Positions 31,916-41,784 of a DNA stretch of 64,000 bases are shown piece after piece. The DNA is taken from positions 62,001 to 126,000 of the forward strand of contig JAOUJZ010000002.1 of the NCBI GenBank assembly GCA_029882915.1, in the 5' to 3' direction. A program made the position numbers and the translations under genes. Source of the DNA: Gammaproteobacteria bacterium. Its GTDB lineage: Bacteria; Pseudomonadota; Gammaproteobacteria; Nitrosococcales; Methylophagaceae. A model generated the notes under the pieces. It was not told the DNA's origin and made no database searches. It was given only the letters and a program-made list of their open reading frames with translations. The stretch's first letter is position 1; every line of letters begins with the position of its first letter.

Positions 31916-33472
31916 GTGAATAAATATAAAGTCTTTGTTTTACTAGTCACTTTAGGCTTATCTCGCATCTGTTTTCCCGCACAGATAGAACAGGAAGCAT
32001 CCATTGCCCCATCAAATAAAGACGTTGAACGAACAGTACCCATACAGTTTTATGGCACTACATCCAGATATCTGTGGTTAGATAAACAACAACTGACCAA
32101 TCAAGCATACGATGCCCTTGACTTTATATCCACAGCCTCCATCCATGGGCTGTTCCCCGATGATTATCATTACACAACCTTACGTCAGTTAACTCCCCCA
32201 CAGGATGAAGATACCGCCCAAAGATTCGATGTTTTACTGACTGATGGTCTGCTTAGCCTAATTCATGATCTCGCTGTTGGTCGCTTTAATCCCATAGAGG
32301 CAGATCCACACTGGTTCATTCCTGCAAAAACGTTTGATGCAGCAGATTTTTTACAGCAGGCATTATTATCAAAACATCTGAAAACGGTTCTACAATCACT
32401 TATTCCCACTAGCGCTGACTATCATAAATTAACTGAGGCAGCGACACGTTATCAGAGTTATGTAGATCGTGGTGGTTGGAGAAAAATACCGTCGACTCAA
32501 CTACTACATCCTGGCGATGTTCATCCACACATTCCAGCCATTCGAACACGACTGGCTTTCGAGGATAAGGATCTTGTGCTCACAGTTGATAATCATTCCA
32601 CGCGTTACGACTCCTCACTGGTGCATGCTGTTCGCCGCTTCCAGAAGACACACAGCCTGAAAATAGATGGAATTATCGGTGAAGACACGTTACGTGAAAT
32701 GAATGTCTCTGCCAGCACACGGTTAAAGCAGATTAAAATCAATCTGGAACGTCGACGCTGGCTACCTAGAACACTGGGGCAACGATATGTACTGATTAAT
32801 CTGGCAAGCTACAAGCTTTTTGCAATAGACAATGACACTAAAAAGTTGGATATGCGCGTAATAATTGGTAGGGAAAAACGGCCTACTCCCAGCTTTGCCA
32901 GCGAACTCAATCATCTGGTTATTAATCCCTTCTGGAATGTGCCTAAAAAGTTGGCTCGCCTTGATTTATTACCTAAACAGCAAGCTAATCCTGACTATTT
33001 TCATCTACAGGCGATCCGTGTATTTTCCAAAAAAAATGGTCGGCGAATTGAGCATGATCCGTACTTGATCGATTGGCAATCAGTTAGCCGTCGTCACTTC
33101 CCTTACATTTTAAGACAAGATCCCGGCGAGCATAATGCCTTAGGCCGCTTCAAGTTTATGTTCCCAAACCAGTGGGATATTTACCTGCACGACACACCTG
33201 ATAAACAACTGTTCAATGAAAGTAAACGTTCCCTAAGTTCAGGTTGTATTCGAGTTGAAGACCCTGAGGCACTGGCCAATTTCACTATGCCTGTAGATCG
33301 TAGCGGAAAAAGCATAGAGGAACTAATCAATAGCAAGCAAAATCTTGGGCGTAGACTAGCTGATCCATTATCAATTTATGCAGTCTATTTCACCGTTTGG
33401 CTGGACAATAATCAACTCTTATTTTCACCCGATATATACCAACGAGATCAACGTATGACTAAACTATTGTAA
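31916..33472 (+). CDS. ldtD: L,D-transpeptidase, YcbB/LdtD-like
   Basis: This periplasmic enzyme makes 3-3 cross-links in peptidoglycan. It has a signal peptide (MNKYKVFVLLVTLGLSRICFPA), a scaffold region, a peptidoglycan-binding helix bundle (about residues 205-275, with FQKTHSLKIDGIIGEDTLREMN), and the YkuD catalytic domain with YLHDTP and SSGCIRVED, where the Cys is the nucleophile. Its 518 residues fall below the 615 of Escherichia coli. The start appears to be GTG with a weak ribosome-binding site. The next gene encodes a YcbK-like protein, as in Escherichia coli. Confidence 0.93.
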   Translation: MNKYKVFVLLVTLGLSRICFPAQIEQEASIAPSNKDVERTVPIQFYGTTSRYLWLDKQQLTNQAYDALDFISTASIHGLFPDDYHYTTLRQLTPPQDEDTAQRFDVLLTDGLLSLIHDLAVGRFNPIEADPHWFIPAKTFDAADFLQQALLSKHLKTVLQSLIPTSADYHKLTEAATRYQSYVDRGGWRKIPSTQLLHPGDVHPHIPAIRTRLAFEDKDLVLTVDNHSTRYDSSLVHAVRRFQKTHSLKIDGIIGEDTLREMNVSASTRLKQIKINLERRRWLPRTLGQRYVLINLASYKLFAIDNDTKKLDMRVIIGREKRPTPSFASELNHLVINPFWNVPKKLARLDLLPKQQANPDYFHLQAIRVFSKKNGRRIEHDPYLIDWQSVSRRHFPYILRQDPGEHNALGRFKFMFPNQWDIYLHDTPDKQLFNESKRSLSSGCIRVEDPEALANFTMPVDRSGKSIEELINSKQNLGRRLADPLSIYAVYFTVWLDNNQLLFSPDIYQRDQRMTKLL

Positions 33473-33496
33473 TATTCACTATAATTCATTTATAAT
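33467..33496 (+). promoter_or_regulatory. Likely promoter of the ycbK-like gene
   Basis: TTGTAA and a perfect TATAAT are separated by 18 bases, 51 bases before the start codon at 33548. The -35 overlaps the end of the transpeptidase gene, so the downstream gene can be expressed on its own. Confidence 0.5.
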
Positions 33497-33547
33497 ACAT
33501 AAAGTTATATAAGTAACATGATGCTCAACATAACTTAAGGTATATAA

Positions 33548-34129
33548 ATGGCGTTAAAATATGATCAAAAGCAAAATTTGACTTTAGATGTTCACACATC
33601 CAGACGTCGTTTTCTGCAAGTTGGTCTCGGCGCGACGGCGGGCCTTGTAATGCCCAATGCATTTGCTGATTTCTTAGCTCAACCTGAACGTAAATTAGCA
33701 TTGCATAACCTACATACAGGGGAAAGCATTAAAACCACTTATTGGGCAGAAGGACAATATCAAATCAGTGAATTGCACGCCATTAATCGTGTATTACGAG
33801 ATCATCGTACAGGTGATATCATCGATATCGATCCTACTTTGGTTGATTTATTAAATATACTTCACCACAAAATGAATGGTCGCAAGCCGTTCCATGTTAT
33901 TTCAGGTTATCGCTCACCCAAAACCAATGAATCACTAAGAAAACAAACTTCTGGTGTGGCTAAAAAAAGCTTTCATATGCAGGGAAGAGCTATTGATATA
34001 CGTTTACCTGGCCGTGAACTTACCGCATTACGTAAAGCAGCCATCAACCTGCAAGCTGGTGGTGTAGGGTTTTATCCCAAGTCTGACTTTATCCATATTG
34101 ATACTGGTCGTGTTCGCCACTGGGGCTAG
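33548..34129 (+). CDS. YcbK-like M15A/DUF882 peptidase-like protein, Tat signal
   Basis: This is a predicted periplasmic zinc peptidase-like protein of 193 residues. The N-terminus has the twin-arginine motif SRRRFLQ followed by a hydrophobic stretch and an Ala-containing cleavage region. The core FHVISGYRSPKTNESLR, SFHMQGRAIDIRLPG and FIHIDTGRVRHWG has the His/Asp ligands of the M15 D-Ala peptidase fold. It probably acts on peptidoglycan peptides. It follows the L,D-transpeptidase gene, an arrangement also found in Escherichia coli. Confidence 0.9.
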   Translation: MALKYDQKQNLTLDVHTSRRRFLQVGLGATAGLVMPNAFADFLAQPERKLALHNLHTGESIKTTYWAEGQYQISELHAINRVLRDHRTGDIIDIDPTLVDLLNILHHKMNGRKPFHVISGYRSPKTNESLRKQTSGVAKKSFHMQGRAIDIRLPGRELTALRKAAINLQAGGVGFYPKSDFIHIDTGRVRHWG

Positions 34130-34144
34130 TTGACCGACTCACCA

Positions 34145-34561
34145 TCAACTCAGTTCACTTTCATCGAATAACTTTCTAGCGAGCGCACTGAACTTTTCCA
34201 TTTCTGTCACATATGTTTTTTTCAACGATTGATGTTGTTGATTGACTTCCTGATGTAAATCGACCATCTTCTGATGAAATTTTGTTTGTTGTTCTGGAGT
34301 CTTAAAATCAGGGCAACTTGGAAAACAGTGATTATTTATTTCACCGCACTCTAGACATTTCATCATATCCTCATGCTGTTCTATTAATGATATATGTTTA
34401 GACATTAATGTGGAGTGCTCAGGCAATGCACGGTCAAGCATGTATAGCAATGCTACTAAACGTTGAGTTACAGACTGCCAGTGCTCGATCTCTTTCATCC
34501 AGTTAGCATGTTCATCTTGCCAACGCTTACTTTCTTTCTTTAACACTTGTATGTTGATCAT
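34145..34561 (-). CDS. Unknown helical protein with Cys/His cluster
   Basis: I do not recognise this 138-residue protein. It is rich in Glu, Lys and Gln and is probably mostly helical coiled coil. In the middle it has HSTLMSKHISLIEQHEDMMK followed by CLECGEINNHCFPSC, which could bind metal. No signal or membrane segment is seen from the chosen start. The ORF track begins at 34675, but ATG 34561 has a GTGGGG ribosome-binding site and avoids an odd hydrophobic leader; the longer form cannot be excluded. It is convergent with the ycbK-like gene and divergent from trhO. Confidence 0.6.
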   Translation of the reverse strand: MINIQVLKKESKRWQDEHANWMKEIEHWQSVTQRLVALLYMLDRALPEHSTLMSKHISLIEQHEDMMKCLECGEINNHCFPSCPDFKTPEQQTKFHQKMVDLHQEVNQQHQSLKKTYVTEMEKFSALARKLFDESELS

Positions 34562-34731
34562 TGTGAACCCCACAAACGTAATGAAAAAATTTGAGTTAAA
34601 CACATCCAGTAGTAACAGTTCATCGTGATTTTCCACTATTGAACGAAGCTGGCAACGACAAAGTAAATAAATCAAAGTAAAATTAATATTTTATACCATC
34701 TGTGTATTGAACATTCTAAGGAAACTCTGGT

Positions 34732-35730
34732 ATGCCACAAATTGTTGTATGTGCTTTATATAAATTTGTCACCCTTGAAAATTTTCAGGAACTGAAAGCA
34801 CCTTTACTCAATTTTATGCTCAAGCAACATGTTCGCGGTACGCTATTGCTAGCCCATGAAGGCATTAATGGGACTGTTGCAGGCACACGTGAAGCCATTG
34901 ACTCTTTGTTAACGTATTTAAGAGCGGACAAGCGACTTAAAGAGATCAGTTACAAAGAATCATTCACTGATGATATGCCTTTTTTACGCACCCGCGTTAA
35001 ACTAAAAAAAGAAATTGTGACCATGGGCGTTGATGATATCGACCCCAAGCAAGTAGTTGGCACTTACGTTAAACCAAAAGACTGGAACGCATTAATCAGT
35101 GATCCTGAGGTCCTGCTGGTTGATACCCGTAATGATTATGAAGTTAAGGTTGGTACATTTAAGAATGCGCTCAACCCAAATACGGAAAGTTTCAGAGAGT
35201 TTCCTGACTACGTCAAACAACAGCTTGATCCTGAAAAACACAAAAAAGTAGCCATGTTCTGTACCGGAGGCATTCGCTGTGAAAAGTCGACAGCCTACTT
35301 AAAAGAACAAGGATTCGATCAGGTCTATCATCTTGAGGGTGGCATCTTGAAATACCTTGAAGAAGTCCCCGTAGAAGAAACCTTGTGGCAAGGTGAATGT
35401 TTTGTATTTGATGAACGTGTAACCGTTAATCATCAGTTAGAGAAAGGTCAATATGATCAATGTAACGCCTGTCGATTACCAATAACAGATGAAGATAAAC
35501 TCAGTGTTCACTATCAGCATGGTATTAGCTGTCCACATTGTTTTGATAAAACCACAGCCCAGCAAAAAGCCCGTTTTGCTGAACGTGAAAAACAAATTAT
35601 GCTTGCTAAACAAAGAGGTGAAGCACATATAGGTGCTGATACTGCTGAAACCATTTTAGCGCATCGTGCAGAAAAGCAAACTATTCGTGAGCAGCAACGT
35701 CAAGCCTCACTCAAAAAGCGTCACAAATAA
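34732..35730 (+). CDS. trhO: tRNA uridine-34 hydroxylase, rhodanese family
   Basis: TrhO (YceA) forms 5-hydroxyuridine at the wobble position of tRNAs, the first step to cmo5U. The N-terminal acylphosphatase-like half ([12 protein letters not shown]) precedes a rhodanese domain with the loop [12 protein letters not shown], whose first Cys (about residue 177) is the active-site residue. The C-terminal part has a cysteine cluster (CNACRLP and CPHC) and a basic tail. The length of 332 is normal. It has no operon partner that explains its role. Confidence 0.94.
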   Translation: MPQIVVCALYKFVTLENFQELKAPLLNFMLKQHVRGTLLLAHEGINGTVAGTREAIDSLLTYLRADKRLKEISYKESFTDDMPFLRTRVKLKKEIVTMGVDDIDPKQVVGTYVKPKDWNALISDPEVLLVDTRNDYEVKVGTFKNALNPNTESFREFPDYVKQQLDPEKHKKVAMFCTGGIRCEKSTAYLKEQGFDQVYHLEGGILKYLEEVPVEETLWQGECFVFDERVTVNHQLEKGQYDQCNACRLPITDEDKLSVHYQHGISCPHCFDKTTAQQKARFAEREKQIMLAKQRGEAHIGADTAETILAHRAEKQTIREQQRQASLKKRHK

Positions 35731-35738
35731 GTCCAACC

Positions 35739-37406
35739 ATGCGATTTAATCACCACTGGTTAGTCGTTTTATTTTTCCTTTTCATATCATGGAATTTAGT
35801 TGCTGAAAGCAGGCAAACAGCCGCTATAGTCAGCGCTCACCCATTAGCCACTGAAGCTGGTTTTGAAATATTAAATCAGGGCGGCAATGCCTTTGATGCT
35901 GCTGTTGCAGTCAGTGCAGCTCTCGCTGTTGTTGAACCAGCCGGCTCAGGACTGGGAGGTGGTGGATTCTGGTTATTACACCGTGCCAGTGATGGCTATG
36001 AGATTATGATTGATGGTCGTGAAACAGCACCCAGCGCCGCCCATCGCGATATGTATCTCAACTCAAATGGTCAGGTAAACAAACATTTATCACTTGATGG
36101 ACCACTAGCCGCTGCTATTCCAGGCTTACCGGCTGCACTAGATCATCTTAGCCTGCATTACGGCCAATTGCCTCTGAATAAAAGCATCGCACCAGCTATT
36201 CGTTATGCCAGTCATGGCTTCACGGTCAATCATCACTATCAAAAACTGGCAAGATTTCGACTGGATTCCTTGAGGAATAATCTACAGGCCAGAGCAATAT
36301 TCCTTACTAATGGTGACGTTCCAGAGCTTGGTCGCAAAATTGTCCAGACTGATTTAGCCAATACTCTGACTCGATTTTCTCAACTAGGTCGATCAGGTTT
36401 CTATCAAGGTGAAATAGCTCAAAGACTTGTTGACGGCGTAACACAAGCAGGGGGGCTCTGGACGTTACAGGATCTGAAAAACTACCGGATAAAAGAACGT
36501 AAGCCAATTAAGGGAAGTTACCAAGGGTATACCATTACCTCAGCTTCACCACCTTCATCTGGAGGTATCGTTTTAATCTCAATCCTGAATCAACTGGAAC
36601 ACTTACCCTATACAAGAGCAGACAAAATCCAAGCCAGACATTTAATCGTCGAAGCCATGCGTCGAGCTTATTTCGATCGTAGTCGCTACTTAGGTGATGA
36701 CGATTTTGTCACAATTCCTGTTAATAAATTAATATCGAAGCCATATGCCAGAACGCTGGCGAGTACAATTAATCTGCAACATGCCACTGTTAGCCATAAC
36801 TTGACCGATCCTTTCTCTGGTAAAGGTGAAGACACCACTCATTTCTCAATCATTGATAAAGAAGGCAACCGAGTTGCAGCCACATTGAGTATTAATTACC
36901 CGTTTGGCTCAGCATTTGTTCCTGCCGGAACAGGTGTATTGCTCAACGATGAAATGGATGATTTCTCTGCCCAAGCAGGTTCAGCGAATGCATACGGACT
37001 AGTTGGAAATGCTGCCAATGCGATTGAAGCCAACAAACGACCCTTATCCAGTATGACACCAACGTTTATTGAAAACAAAGATCGGTTGATGATTATTGGT
37101 ACGCCTGGAGGGAGTCGTATTATCACAATGGTGCTGCTTGGCATACTGGATTTTATAACAGGAGATGATGCACAAACCATCGTTTCCAATCCCCGATTTC
37201 ACCATCAATATTTACCCGACCAGATCCAGACTGAAGCCATTGGATTCAGCAATAGTGACTTGGAAGAATTAAGACAACGCGGTCATAAAATCAACATACT
37301 GAATCGCCAATATGGCAATATGCAAATCATTATCCAAAACAAAAAAACACAGCAACTTACTGCTGCCAGTGACCCAAGAGGTGAAGGATTAAGCCTTGTC
37401 CAATAA
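35739..37406 (+). CDS. ggt: Gamma-glutamyltransferase
   Basis: This periplasmic N-terminal nucleophile hydrolase cleaves gamma-glutamyl bonds such as in glutathione. A signal peptide (WLVVLFFLFISWNLVAES region) is followed by the large-subunit block ATEAGFEILNQGGNAFDAAVA. The self-processing site is GEDTTHFSIID, with catalytic Thr at residue 366, and PLSSMTPTF plus GTPGGSRI belong to the small subunit. The 555-residue length is typical. The next gene, an amino-acid permease, overlaps it by 11 bases, suggesting uptake of released amino acids. Confidence 0.95.
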   Translation: MRFNHHWLVVLFFLFISWNLVAESRQTAAIVSAHPLATEAGFEILNQGGNAFDAAVAVSAALAVVEPAGSGLGGGGFWLLHRASDGYEIMIDGRETAPSAAHRDMYLNSNGQVNKHLSLDGPLAAAIPGLPAALDHLSLHYGQLPLNKSIAPAIRYASHGFTVNHHYQKLARFRLDSLRNNLQARAIFLTNGDVPELGRKIVQTDLANTLTRFSQLGRSGFYQGEIAQRLVDGVTQAGGLWTLQDLKNYRIKERKPIKGSYQGYTITSASPPSSGGIVLISILNQLEHLPYTRADKIQARHLIVEAMRRAYFDRSRYLGDDDFVTIPVNKLISKPYARTLASTINLQHATVSHNLTDPFSGKGEDTTHFSIIDKEGNRVAATLSINYPFGSAFVPAGTGVLLNDEMDDFSAQAGSANAYGLVGNAANAIEANKRPLSSMTPTFIENKDRLMIIGTPGGSRIITMVLLGILDFITGDDAQTIVSNPRFHHQYLPDQIQTEAIGFSNSDLEELRQRGHKINILNRQYGNMQIIIQNKKTQQLTAASDPRGEGLSLVQ

Positions 37407-38622
37407 AATCGGTTTAAAGCGAACGCTGTCTTTACCTCAATTGGTACTCTATGGTCTGGGCACAACCATTGGTGCTGGTATTTATGCTCTGGTAGGTGAA
37501 CTCGCTGGCATAGCTGGCTATTTTTCCCCCATTTCGTTTTTAATTGCTTCACTCATTGCCACTGTTACTGCAATATCATTTGCCGAATTATCCAGTCGTT
37601 TCCCTCGTGCTGCAGGAACTGCTGTCTACGTTAAAGAAGGTTTTGGATCTAAAAACTACTCCACTCTAACCGGCATTTTAGTCTCCATTGCTGGACTGGT
37701 TTCGGCCGCCGCTTTAGTGAATGGTTTTGTCGGATATCTACAGCAATTTATCCAACTAGACACTTGGTTCATCATTACACTGATCACCCTGTTTCTTGGT
37801 GGGGTTGCAGCATGTGGTATCAATGTATCAGCCTCATTGGCCGGCCTGATAACCATCATCGAAGTGGGTGGGTTAATTTTTATTATAACCATAAGTCATG
37901 GAGCACTGGCTGAACTACCAACACGCTGGCCAGAAATCATTCCACCACTTTCTCTAAGCCATTGGGAAAACATTTTTATCGGATCAATCCTGGCTTTTTA
38001 TGCCTTCATTGGTTTTGAAGATATGGTTGTGGTAGCTGAAGAAGTAAAAGATGTGAAACGCAACCTGCCACTCGCTATTATGCTGACCTTAGGCATTACG
38101 ACTATTCTATACATGCTCATTATGGTCACTGCCGTACTGGCTCTTCCTCCTGCTGATTTAGCCAGTAGCAATGCCCCTCTAAGCTATTTATATCACTATT
38201 TCACTGGTGATAAAACAACCATTATCAGCATTATTGGTTTGTTGGCAATTATCAATGGCGCATTGATTCAAATGATCATGGCTTCACGGGTGATGTATGG
38301 ATTAAGTTCACACGGTCAACTACCAGTGTGGTTGAGTTTTGTACACCCTCGAACACAAACCCCTTTATTTTCCACCTTGATCGCAACCATCACAGTCTTA
38401 ATTCTGGCACTGATCGGCCATCTATCAATCTTAGCGGAAGTCTGTTCAGTCATCATGCTAATTATCTTCTCACTGGTTAATCTGGCATTGATACGTGTAA
38501 AAAGACGCGATCCGCATCCTGAAAACACCATTGTGTTTCCTACATGGATCCCGATGACAGGATTTGTGATCAGTGTGTCTTTTGTACTCATCACGTTAAT
38601 AAACGTATTATTGAGTGGATAA
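37396..38622 (+). CDS. APC-family amino-acid permease
   Basis: This inner-membrane transporter has about twelve helices over 408 residues. The first helix contains GLGTTIGAGIYALVGELAG, the classic APC glycine-rich break, and FEDMVVVAEEVKDVKRNLP is the conserved cytoplasmic loop. The start is TTG with an AAGGA ribosome-binding site in the end of ggt. Its substrate is unknown; coupling to ggt suggests an amino acid or dipeptide product of glutathione breakdown. Confidence 0.88.
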   Translation: MSNKIGLKRTLSLPQLVLYGLGTTIGAGIYALVGELAGIAGYFSPISFLIASLIATVTAISFAELSSRFPRAAGTAVYVKEGFGSKNYSTLTGILVSIAGLVSAAALVNGFVGYLQQFIQLDTWFIITLITLFLGGVAACGINVSASLAGLITIIEVGGLIFIITISHGALAELPTRWPEIIPPLSLSHWENIFIGSILAFYAFIGFEDMVVVAEEVKDVKRNLPLAIMLTLGITTILYMLIMVTAVLALPPADLASSNAPLSYLYHYFTGDKTTIISIIGLLAIINGALIQMIMASRVMYGLSSHGQLPVWLSFVHPRTQTPLFSTLIATITVLILALIGHLSILAEVCSVIMLIIFSLVNLALIRVKRRDPHPENTIVFPTWIPMTGFVISVSFVLITLINVLLSG

Positions 38623-38628
38623 CAAACT

Positions 38629-39438
38629 ATGCGGCCACTTAAGATGCACCTTGTTGATAGCCATTGTCACCTTGATTTTGAACAGTTTGATGAAGATCGC
38701 GAAGCCATTCTATCGCATTGTAAGCAGCTAGGTATCAGACAGATTATTGTGCCCGGTGTGACTGCCTGTAGCTGGTCTAATCTAATTTCCATTTGCCAGA
38801 CATCAGATATGTTATATCCAGCATTAGGTTTACACCCATTATTTATGGACAAACATCAGCCTGAACATATTGTTCAACTGAAAAAACTTGCCAAAGACCA
38901 TGCTGTTGCAATCGGTGAAATTGGTCTGGATTTTTATATTAAAGATCATGATAAAACTGCCCAGATTCACCTTTTATGTGAACAACTACACACTGCCATA
39001 ACAATTGACTTGCCAGTCATATTGCATGTCAGAAAAGCCCATGATCAGGTGATTGATTTGTTAAAACAGTTTCCAGTTAAAGGTGGCATCGTCCATGCTT
39101 TTAATGGTAGCCTGCAACAGGCTCAATACTATATTAAAGCCGGTTTTTTTCTCGGTGTTGGTGGTGCAATTACCCATATACGTGCATCACGATTACGTCA
39201 GCTATTTAGCGAATTACCACTGTCATCGCTAGTTTTAGAAACGGATGCTCCTGATATGCCACTGGCAGGCATGAAAGCGCAACGCAATACACCGGAAAAT
39301 ATCCTAGCCATTTTGACGAGTCTTGCCGAAATTCGCACTGAAAGCAAACAAGAAATTGCGACTGCTACTACCAACAATTGCCGCCGTTTATTTCCTGCCT
39401 TAAAGTTAGAAAGATCTATCGAAATAAATCATGAATGA
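38629..39438 (+). CDS. tatD: TatD-family metal-dependent hydrolase
   Basis: This TIM-barrel hydrolase is related to the DNase TatD/YcfH. Metal ligands are seen in DSHCHLDF, GEIGLDFY, HVRKAHD, HAFNGS and ETDAPDMP. The length is 269. A second in-frame ATG at 38644 sits nearer the conserved core and could be the true start. It overlaps the DksA-like gene by eight bases. The family is associated with DNA repair and RNA/DNA exonuclease activity; the exact substrate here is unknown. Confidence 0.92.
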   Translation: MRPLKMHLVDSHCHLDFEQFDEDREAILSHCKQLGIRQIIVPGVTACSWSNLISICQTSDMLYPALGLHPLFMDKHQPEHIVQLKKLAKDHAVAIGEIGLDFYIKDHDKTAQIHLLCEQLHTAITIDLPVILHVRKAHDQVIDLLKQFPVKGGIVHAFNGSLQQAQYYIKAGFFLGVGGAITHIRASRLRQLFSELPLSSLVLETDAPDMPLAGMKAQRNTPENILAILTSLAEIRTESKQEIATATTNNCRRLFPALKLERSIEINHE

Positions 39439-39775
39439 CTCAAATTTACACAAATTCAAACACCTTCTGGAACAACAAAGAGATGAACTTTTGGTCTCAC
39501 AACAAATGGCGCAAAGCTCGACTGAACCAGTACAGCTCGATCAAGCCAGTGTAGGTCGTGTCTCTAGAATGGATGCCCTGCAATCGCAATCCATGGCTGT
39601 TGAAACTACCCGGCTCCGACAACAACAACTTCGAAAAATCACGACTGCATTGGCTCTGATTGACTCAGGGGATTATGGTTTTTGTAGTGTGTGCGATAGT
39701 GAAATAGACCCTCGCCGACTCGACATCGATCCGGCTTCCTCCATGTGCGTGTCGTGCGCATCCAAACAGGAATAA
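39431..39775 (+). CDS. TraR/DksA-type zinc-finger protein
   Basis: This 114-residue protein has an N-terminal helical region and a C-terminal C4 zinc finger (CSVCDSEIDPRRL then CVSC), the DksA-family layout, though shorter than DksA (151). A possible tip with acidic and Ala residues (LDQASVGRVSRMDA) lies between the helices, so it may act in the RNA polymerase secondary channel. It is probably a paralogue, not the main DksA. It is coupled to tatD. A terminator is not obvious before moxR, 122 bases downstream. Confidence 0.85.
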   Translation: MNDSNLHKFKHLLEQQRDELLVSQQMAQSSTEPVQLDQASVGRVSRMDALQSQSMAVETTRLRQQQLRKITTALALIDSGDYGFCSVCDSEIDPRRLDIDPASSMCVSCASKQE

Positions 39776-39897
39776 ATTAAAATGCCCATATTTCCAAGAT
39801 TGGAACTGTCAGCAAATAATACAGTGACTGAATAGCTATTTATCTCATATGAGTATGTCAGAATTTTGAATATATATTTTAAATATTAGGAGCCGCA

Positions 39898-40809
39898 ATG
39901 ACTCACAATGAAATTGCCGCGATTTTACAAGCCGTTAATTCCATAATTCTCGGCAAAAAGCACACAGTTAAACTCGCGCTCACCTGTTTGCTGGCACGTG
40001 GGCACTTACTGATAGAAGACATGCCTGGCGTAGGAAAAACCACATTGGCACATACCCTGGCTACCACATTAGGATTGAGTTTCCAGCGTATTCAATTTAC
40101 TAGTGATATGTTGCCTGCCGATATTTTGGGCGTATCCATTTTTGATAGTGAACTCAAACAATTCACTTTCCATAAAGGCCCTATATTTACTCAACTAATT
40201 CTCGCAGATGAAGTAAACCGTGCGACACCTCGTACCCAAAGCGCCCTGCTTGAGGCTATGGAAGAACGTCAAGTCAGTATTGAAGGTCAGACCTATTCAT
40301 TGCCTGAACCTTTTTTTGTTATTGCCACTCAAAATCCATCCAGTCAAATTGGTACCTTTCCTTTACCTGAATCCCAACTGGATCGTTTTCTCATGCAAAT
40401 TGAAATTGGCTACCCTGATACCGAAGCTGAACGAATTTTATTATCAGGTCATAACCGCAAACAAATGATTCAACAACTACAAGCCGTTATTTCCATCGAC
40501 AAGTTTATTGAATTACAAACAGCAGCCGATAATACTCATGCTGCACCGGCATTGATCGATTATATTCAGCAAATATTGGCTCACAGTCGTGATTCCGGAC
40601 ATTTTCACTTTGGCTTATCACCTCGTGCAGGACTAGGATTATTAAGTGCCGCAAAAGCATGGGCAATGATTGATGGACGCGATCAAGTTTTGCCAGAGGA
40701 TGTACAAGCTGTTCTTCCTAGTGTTGTTGGTCATCGTTTACAACCGAGGGATGAGCATATAAGTAGTGATCATGTTAAAGATATGATTGCTCAGGTAGCG
40801 ATCCCATAA
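39898..40809 (+). CDS. moxR: MoxR-family AAA+ ATPase
   Basis: MoxR ATPases act as chaperones for metal insertion or protein maturation. Walker A is [16 protein letters not shown], Walker B ILADEVNRATPRTQSALLEAMEE and sensor 1 ATQNPSSQIGTFPLPESQLDRF. The length of 303 is typical. An AGGAG ribosome-binding site is present. It heads a moxR-DUF58-transglutaminase operon found in many proteobacteria; the client protein is not known. Confidence 0.96.
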   Translation: MTHNEIAAILQAVNSIILGKKHTVKLALTCLLARGHLLIEDMPGVGKTTLAHTLATTLGLSFQRIQFTSDMLPADILGVSIFDSELKQFTFHKGPIFTQLILADEVNRATPRTQSALLEAMEERQVSIEGQTYSLPEPFFVIATQNPSSQIGTFPLPESQLDRFLMQIEIGYPDTEAERILLSGHNRKQMIQQLQAVISIDKFIELQTAADNTHAAPALIDYIQQILAHSRDSGHFHFGLSPRAGLGLLSAAKAWAMIDGRDQVLPEDVQAVLPSVVGHRLQPRDEHISSDHVKDMIAQVAIP

Positions 40810-40818
40810 ATCGTAGTC

Positions 40819-41784
40819 ATGACACGCGCCCTTAGCCGAATTTACCAGAAATTTACTCATGTTCGTGGTCGGCGACTATTTATCATTCCTACGCGTTTTG
40901 GATTTGTGTATGCCGGATTTCTAATATTGATTCTGCTCGGTGCAATCAATTACAGCAATAGTATGGGGCATGTATTGAGTTTTTTACTGGGCAGTCTGGG
41001 TCTGGTGGCAATGCTACATACCTATCGAAATCTGGCTAAAATTGAATTTATACAAGCTTATGCAGATCCTGTATTTTGTGGCCAGTCTGTTAACTTCAAT
41101 TTGGTATTCGCTAACTCTGTCAGTCAGCATTGTTACCAGATCGAAGTGGCAAGCAAACAAAATAAATCACCATCATGGAACCCTTTTAAAAGGATATCAG
41201 GCTATAAAGTTCATCAAGTAATCCCCAAACTAAATAGCGAACAGAACACCCATATAATTGTTGCTTTAGCAGGCAAACAGCGAGGAAAACAGCCATTAGG
41301 CCACATTAGAATTGCCAGTCAGTTTCCGCTAGGTTTGTACAATGTTTGGAGTTATTTCAACAATGATTACACGGCGATTATTTACCCAAAACCCAGTGGT
41401 CAATTAACACTGCCTGTTTCATCAGAACACGGTCAAAAATTCCATCATCATCAGCAAAAAGGCCTTGATGATTTTTCAGGATTTAACAACTACCGGACAG
41501 GCGACCCCATTCATACCATCGCATGGAAAGCGGTAGCACGTGACAAGGTATTACGCACTAAACAATTTACCAGCCTTCAGGGCGGTCAGCTGATGCTGTT
41601 ATGGCAGGATGTGGCTCAACTCAAGGATACCGAAGCGCGATTATCTCAATTATGTCTATGGGTCATACAGGCTGAATCAGCTGGTATGAGCTATGGATTA
41701 ACCTTACCCAATAGCACTATCAATTATGGTCATGGCGAACAACATCGTCACCGATGCTTAACTGCATTAGCCCTTTATGATTAA
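40819..41784 (+). CDS. DUF58 membrane-linked protein
   Basis: This 321-residue protein has two closely spaced hydrophobic helices near the N-terminus (about residues 28-68). A beta-rich region follows, and then the DUF58 core GLDDFSGFNNYRTGDPIHTIAWKAVARDKVLRTKQF, which sits in a VWA-like fold. Proteins of this class work with MoxR ATPases. It overlaps the transglutaminase gene by eight bases. No enzymatic role is known. Confidence 0.9.
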   Translation: MTRALSRIYQKFTHVRGRRLFIIPTRFGFVYAGFLILILLGAINYSNSMGHVLSFLLGSLGLVAMLHTYRNLAKIEFIQAYADPVFCGQSVNFNLVFANSVSQHCYQIEVASKQNKSPSWNPFKRISGYKVHQVIPKLNSEQNTHIIVALAGKQRGKQPLGHIRIASQFPLGLYNVWSYFNNDYTAIIYPKPSGQLTLPVSSEHGQKFHHHQQKGLDDFSGFNNYRTGDPIHTIAWKAVARDKVLRTKQFTSLQGGQLMLLWQDVAQLKDTEARLSQLCLWVIQAESAGMSYGLTLPNSTINYGHGEQHRHRCLTALALYD

